A stretch of 64,000 nt of DNA from NCBI RefSeq assembly GCF_030512175.1, contig NZ_JAULBL010000002.1:1052149-1116148 (forward strand). The letters are read 5' to 3'. The position numbers and the translations under genes were made by a program. Positions 61,671 to 64,000 of the stretch are shown here, in pieces; position 1 is the first letter of the stretch; each line of letters starts with the position of its first letter. The notes beneath the pieces are model-generated. The model was not told the DNA's origin. It saw only the letters and a program-made list of their open reading frames with translations, and ran no database searches. Source of the DNA: Paeniglutamicibacter sulfureus. Its GTDB lineage: Bacteria; Actinomycetota; Actinomycetes; Actinomycetales; Micrococcaceae.

Positions 61671-62486
61671 ATGACACCCGCCAATTCTCCAAAGACCGGA
61701 GCAGGGGAGCGCGCAACGCTGTCCCCGGCCCAGGCACGCGAACTGTTCCGCAACGGATTGACGGTTCCGACCGCCGGCTTCTCCCTCGGCTACGCCCAGG
61801 CCAACCTGATCATCGTGCCCAGGGACCAGGCTTTCGACGTGTTGCTCTTCGCCCAGCGCAACCCCAAGTCCTGCCCGATCCTGGGCGTGCTGGACGCGGG
61901 GGAGACCAGTGGGGACCTGCTGAAGGGCGGGGACATCCGCACCGACGTGCCGAAGTACATGGTCTACGAAAACGGCGTGAAGGTCGCCGAGCCCACGGAC
62001 CTGGCCGAGTACTGGCGTGATGACCTCGTGACGTTCATCGTCGGCTGCTCGTTCACCTTCGAGACAGCCCTGATGGAGGGCGGCATCAAGATCGCCCACA
62101 TCGACCAGGGCGTGAATGTGCCGATGTTCAAGACGAACATCCGCAGCGCCTCGGCCGGCTCCATGTCAGGGCCCATGGTGGTGTCGATGCGCCCCATCCC
62201 CGCTTCACAGGTCGCCGATGCCGTGCGCATCACCTCGCGCTACCCGGCGGTGCACGGGGCCCCGGTGCACATCGGCAACCCGGAGGAGCTGGGCATCACG
62301 GACCTCTCGAAGCCGGACTTCGGCGACGCCGTCGAAATCCCGGCCGGGCACATCCCGGTGTTCTGGGCCTGCGGAGTCACGCCGCAGGCCGCGGTCATGG
62401 AATCCAAGCCCGCGCTGGCCATCGGCCACGCGCCGGGGCACATGCTCATCACCGACGCCCGCGACAGCAACTACCTGGTTCCCTAG
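61671..62486 (+). CDS. YcsI/DUF1445 family putative hydro-lyase
   Basis: A 271-residue protein of the DUF1445 family, close to the D-glutamate cyclase (DGLUCY) domain. GLTVPTAGFSLGYAQANLII and FIVGCSFTFETALMEGGI are signatures, as is PVFWACGVTPQAAVMESKPA. The human DGLUCY enzyme turns D-glutamate into 5-oxoproline. With the NRAMP-like gene it forms the YcsG-YcsI pair. The window lacks the pxpA/pxpB/pxpC genes that complete the B. subtilis set. AAAGGAC lies upstream of the ATG. Confidence 0.87.
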   Translation: MTPANSPKTGAGERATLSPAQARELFRNGLTVPTAGFSLGYAQANLIIVPRDQAFDVLLFAQRNPKSCPILGVLDAGETSGDLLKGGDIRTDVPKYMVYENGVKVAEPTDLAEYWRDDLVTFIVGCSFTFETALMEGGIKIAHIDQGVNVPMFKTNIRSASAGSMSGPMVVSMRPIPASQVADAVRITSRYPAVHGAPVHIGNPEELGITDLSKPDFGDAVEIPAGHIPVFWACGVTPQAAVMESKPALAIGHAPGHMLITDARDSNYLVP

Positions 62487-62504
62487 GAACCCTTTCCCCT
62501 TCCA

Positions 62505-62532
62505 CGAACGGGGTCCTGCGGGACCCCGTTCG
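62505..62532 (+). terminator. Hairpin 1 after the ycsI-type gene
   Basis: CGAACGGGGTCC (62505-62516) and GGACCCCGTTCG (62521-62532) form a perfect 12-base stem, 18 bases beyond the stop. Confidence 0.72.
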
Positions 62533-62546
62533 CGGACCCCGATCCG

Positions 62547-62587
62547 CCAGGGAATTTCCTGCTCCCCCATGCAGGGGACTTCCCTGG
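62547..62587. repeat. Hairpin 2 in the convergent gap
   Basis: CCAGGGAA (62547-62554) pairs with TTCCCTGG (62580-62587), with an inner CCTGC/GCAGG stem. It is the middle of three hairpins in the 254-base gap between converging genes. Confidence 0.5.
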
Positions 62588-62681
62588 TGCCCAAAAAGGG
62601 CCGTCGCCGGGAGCACCATCCCGTTGTCGACGCCCGTGAGAATCGCGTTCTGGTTCCCCCGGAATCCCGGCGCGATCCTCC

Positions 62682-62725
62682 GCCAAGGAAGTGCCCGTTC
62701 CCCCCAAAACGGGCGCTTCCTTGGC
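62682..62725 (-). terminator. Hairpin 3, terminator of the deaminase gene
   Basis: An 18-base stem (62682-62699 with 62708-62725) with a single G-T pair, 15 bases beyond the deaminase stop on the minus strand. It is probably bidirectional. Confidence 0.7.
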
Positions 62726-62740
62726 TCCTTTAACGGCTGC

Positions 62741-63742
62741 CTAGCGGTCCCGGCCGCCGGCCGACAGCCAGAGGTCCACCTCGGCGCACAGGCGGGACTT
62801 CGCCGGCTCCTCGAGGAAGGACGACTCGATCGAGTTCCGTGCCAGTGTCGCCCGCTCGGCGTTCGTCAGGCCCAGATCCCTGTCCACCGCCTCGAAGTTG
62901 GCGTCAAGGTAGCCGCCGAAATAGGCGGGGTCATCCGAATGGATGGAAACATTCAATCCCCGTGCCAGCATCTCCTTCAGCGGATGGTCGGCCAGGGTGT
63001 CGACGGTGCGCAGCCGCACGTTGGAGAGCGGGCACACGGTCAGCGGCATCCGCTCCGCGACCAACCGCCGGACCAGGCCCTCGTCCTCGAGGCAGCGAAT
63101 GCCGTGGTCGATGCGTTCAACCTTGAGCAGGTCAAGGGCCTGGACAATGTATTCCGGCGGCCCCTCCTCCCCGGCGTGCGCCACCACATGCAGCCCATGG
63201 TCGCGTGCATAATCAAAGACCTCCCGGAACAGCGCGGGCGGATAGCCCAACTCCGAGGAATCCAGCCCGATGCCGTCGATCTCATGCCCTTCGGCAAGAA
63301 GCGTGCGCAGGATTTCCAAGGCCGAGGCGGCCGGTGCATGCCGCCAGAAGCAGGCGATGAGCTTGTGCGTGATGCCGAAACGTTCCTCGCCCTCGCGCAG
63401 TGCCTCGCGGATGCCCCCGATGACCTCGCCCAGCCCGATCCCGCGTTCCAGGTGCGCCTGCGGGTCAAAGAACAACTCGACATGCCGCACTCCGGCGGCC
63501 TCGGCCCGAAGCAGGTAGGCCAGGGTGATCTCGTGGAAATCGGCACGGGTCCGCAACACCGCAAGGTTGGTGTAGAACAGGTCAAGGAACGACTGGAGAT
63601 TGCTGAAGTCGTATTGTTCCCTCAGCTGTTCCAGGGACGGCCACGGCAGAGTCACGCCGTTCTGCTTGGCCAGGCGCAGGATGGCCTCGGGCTCGAGCGT
63701 CCCTTCGAGGTGGATGTGCAATTCGGCAACTGGCAACTTCAT
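62741..63742 (-). CDS. Adenine/adenosine deaminase family protein
   Basis: A 333-residue Zn-dependent amidohydrolase. AELHIHLEG holds the metal pair H9/H11; VVAHAGEEGPPEYIVQALDL the catalytic His-Glu region; SIHSDDPAYFGGYLDANFEA the metal Asp. IGLDSSELGYPP, LTVCPLSNVRLR and the SDDPAYFGGY run are typical of the short adenine deaminase (ADE) branch, so adenine to hypoxanthine is more likely than adenosine to inosine. It fits beside guaB1 as purine salvage. The ATG at 63742 fits the fold; the frame to 63838 has no family match. Confidence 0.87.
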   Translation of the reverse strand: MKLPVAELHIHLEGTLEPEAILRLAKQNGVTLPWPSLEQLREQYDFSNLQSFLDLFYTNLAVLRTRADFHEITLAYLLRAEAAGVRHVELFFDPQAHLERGIGLGEVIGGIREALREGEERFGITHKLIACFWRHAPAASALEILRTLLAEGHEIDGIGLDSSELGYPPALFREVFDYARDHGLHVVAHAGEEGPPEYIVQALDLLKVERIDHGIRCLEDEGLVRRLVAERMPLTVCPLSNVRLRTVDTLADHPLKEMLARGLNVSIHSDDPAYFGGYLDANFEAVDRDLGLTNAERATLARNSIESSFLEEPAKSRLCAEVDLWLSAGGRDR

Positions 63743-63948
63743 GGTCTTGGCTCCCGTCGGTGGTCGATCAAGAATAGTCTCCAGGGTCCCTGACTTCCCG
63801 CGTGCACGCGGCGGTTGCCGCTGTGAGTGGCAAGTCACGGATCGGCCACCCCTCCGCTGCCGTGGCAGACTGGTCGGTGAAGCGCTCGCGATCGAGTGCC
63901 GCGGGCCTGCGCGAGACGCAGCCCGTGAGTGATGAGAAGGACAGGAAC

Positions 63949-64000
63949 GTGAGCGTCACAACCGACCGGCGGAAGCATTGGTTCCCCGCTGCCCTGAGCC
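63949..64000 (+). CDS. Start of an unidentified gene, cut by the window end
   Basis: GTG at 63949 with AAGGA 7 to 11 bases upstream opens the frame VTTDRRKHWFPAALS after a start and Ser, running off the window at base 64000. The basic residues before a hydrophobic run suggest a membrane protein. Too short to identify. Confidence 0.4.
   Translation, partial: MSVTTDRRKHWFPAALS

Noticed and set aside
60419-61753. 444-residue minus-strand frame opposite the NRAMP-like gene
   Set aside because: Extremely Asp/Gly/His-rich translation, the usual antisense image of a membrane protein gene.

Overview
This is a high-GC window that reads like the chromosome of an actinobacterium of the Micrococcaceae (Arthrobacter or Paeniglutamicibacter type). 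The evidence is indirect: strong G/C at third codon positions, GTG and TTG starts, a GuaB1-type IMP-dehydrogenase paralogue, a DUF1540 protein, MHS-type transporters and BioQ-like biotin operators. No rRNA, tRNA, CRISPR array, insertion sequence or phage gene was recognised.

Layout. 1-13.5 kb is a mixed housekeeping/stress section: the end of a lactate permease with its GntR regulator, a TetR/DUF1304 pair with a clear shared operator, two transporters, a secreted 5'-nucleotidase-like enzyme, OsmC, MarR, a VOC protein and an RclA-like flavoprotein. 13.6-16.2 kb is a decayed zone: a PQQ-sugar-dehydrogenase remnant, one intact Rieske ferredoxin, a DUF805 protein, an orphan biotin-type promoter and a truncated, frameshifted second ferredoxin. 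16.2-23.5 kb holds a large LuxR-type ATPase regulator divergent from a two-component flavin monooxygenase, a hydroxyquinol-type intradiol dioxygenase and a Tat-exported metallo-beta-lactamase-fold protein. 23.5-25.3 kb is bioB with two BioQ-type operators, followed by a wrecked bioA.

25.3-53.4 kb is an aromatic-acid island. It encodes what looks like a full route from 3-phenylpropionate/cinnamate-type acids to central metabolism. A ring dioxygenase (HcaE/F/C/D) and dihydrodiol dehydrogenase (HcaB) act first. MhpA offers a parallel entry from the 3-hydroxyphenyl acid. MhpB cleaves the ring, MhpC hydrolyses the product, and MhpD, MhpE and MhpF yield pyruvate and acetyl-CoA. Around these lie two near-identical MHS permeases, an acyl-CoA ligase, two hotdog thioesterases, a GNAT-like protein with a His/Asp-rich N terminus, an extra ferredoxin reductase, and IclR, TetR and XRE-cupin regulators. 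A MerR-SulP-NhaA block sits inside. The genes are split into several transcription units, but six of their upstream regions carry the same inverted repeat, GTKCC-N7-GGMAC. This suggests one regulator, probably the IclR protein encoded at 27188-27907, ties the island together.

53.4-64 kb returns to general functions: a RibD-like reductase, another ferredoxin, a 32-residue membrane peptide whose stop codon abuts the start of an MFS transporter, an Lrp regulator, GuaB1, DUF1540, an NRAMP-like transporter without the usual metal-binding motif paired with a YcsI-type protein, and an adenine/adenosine deaminase. All functional assignments are from reading motifs and overall resemblance; no database search was run.
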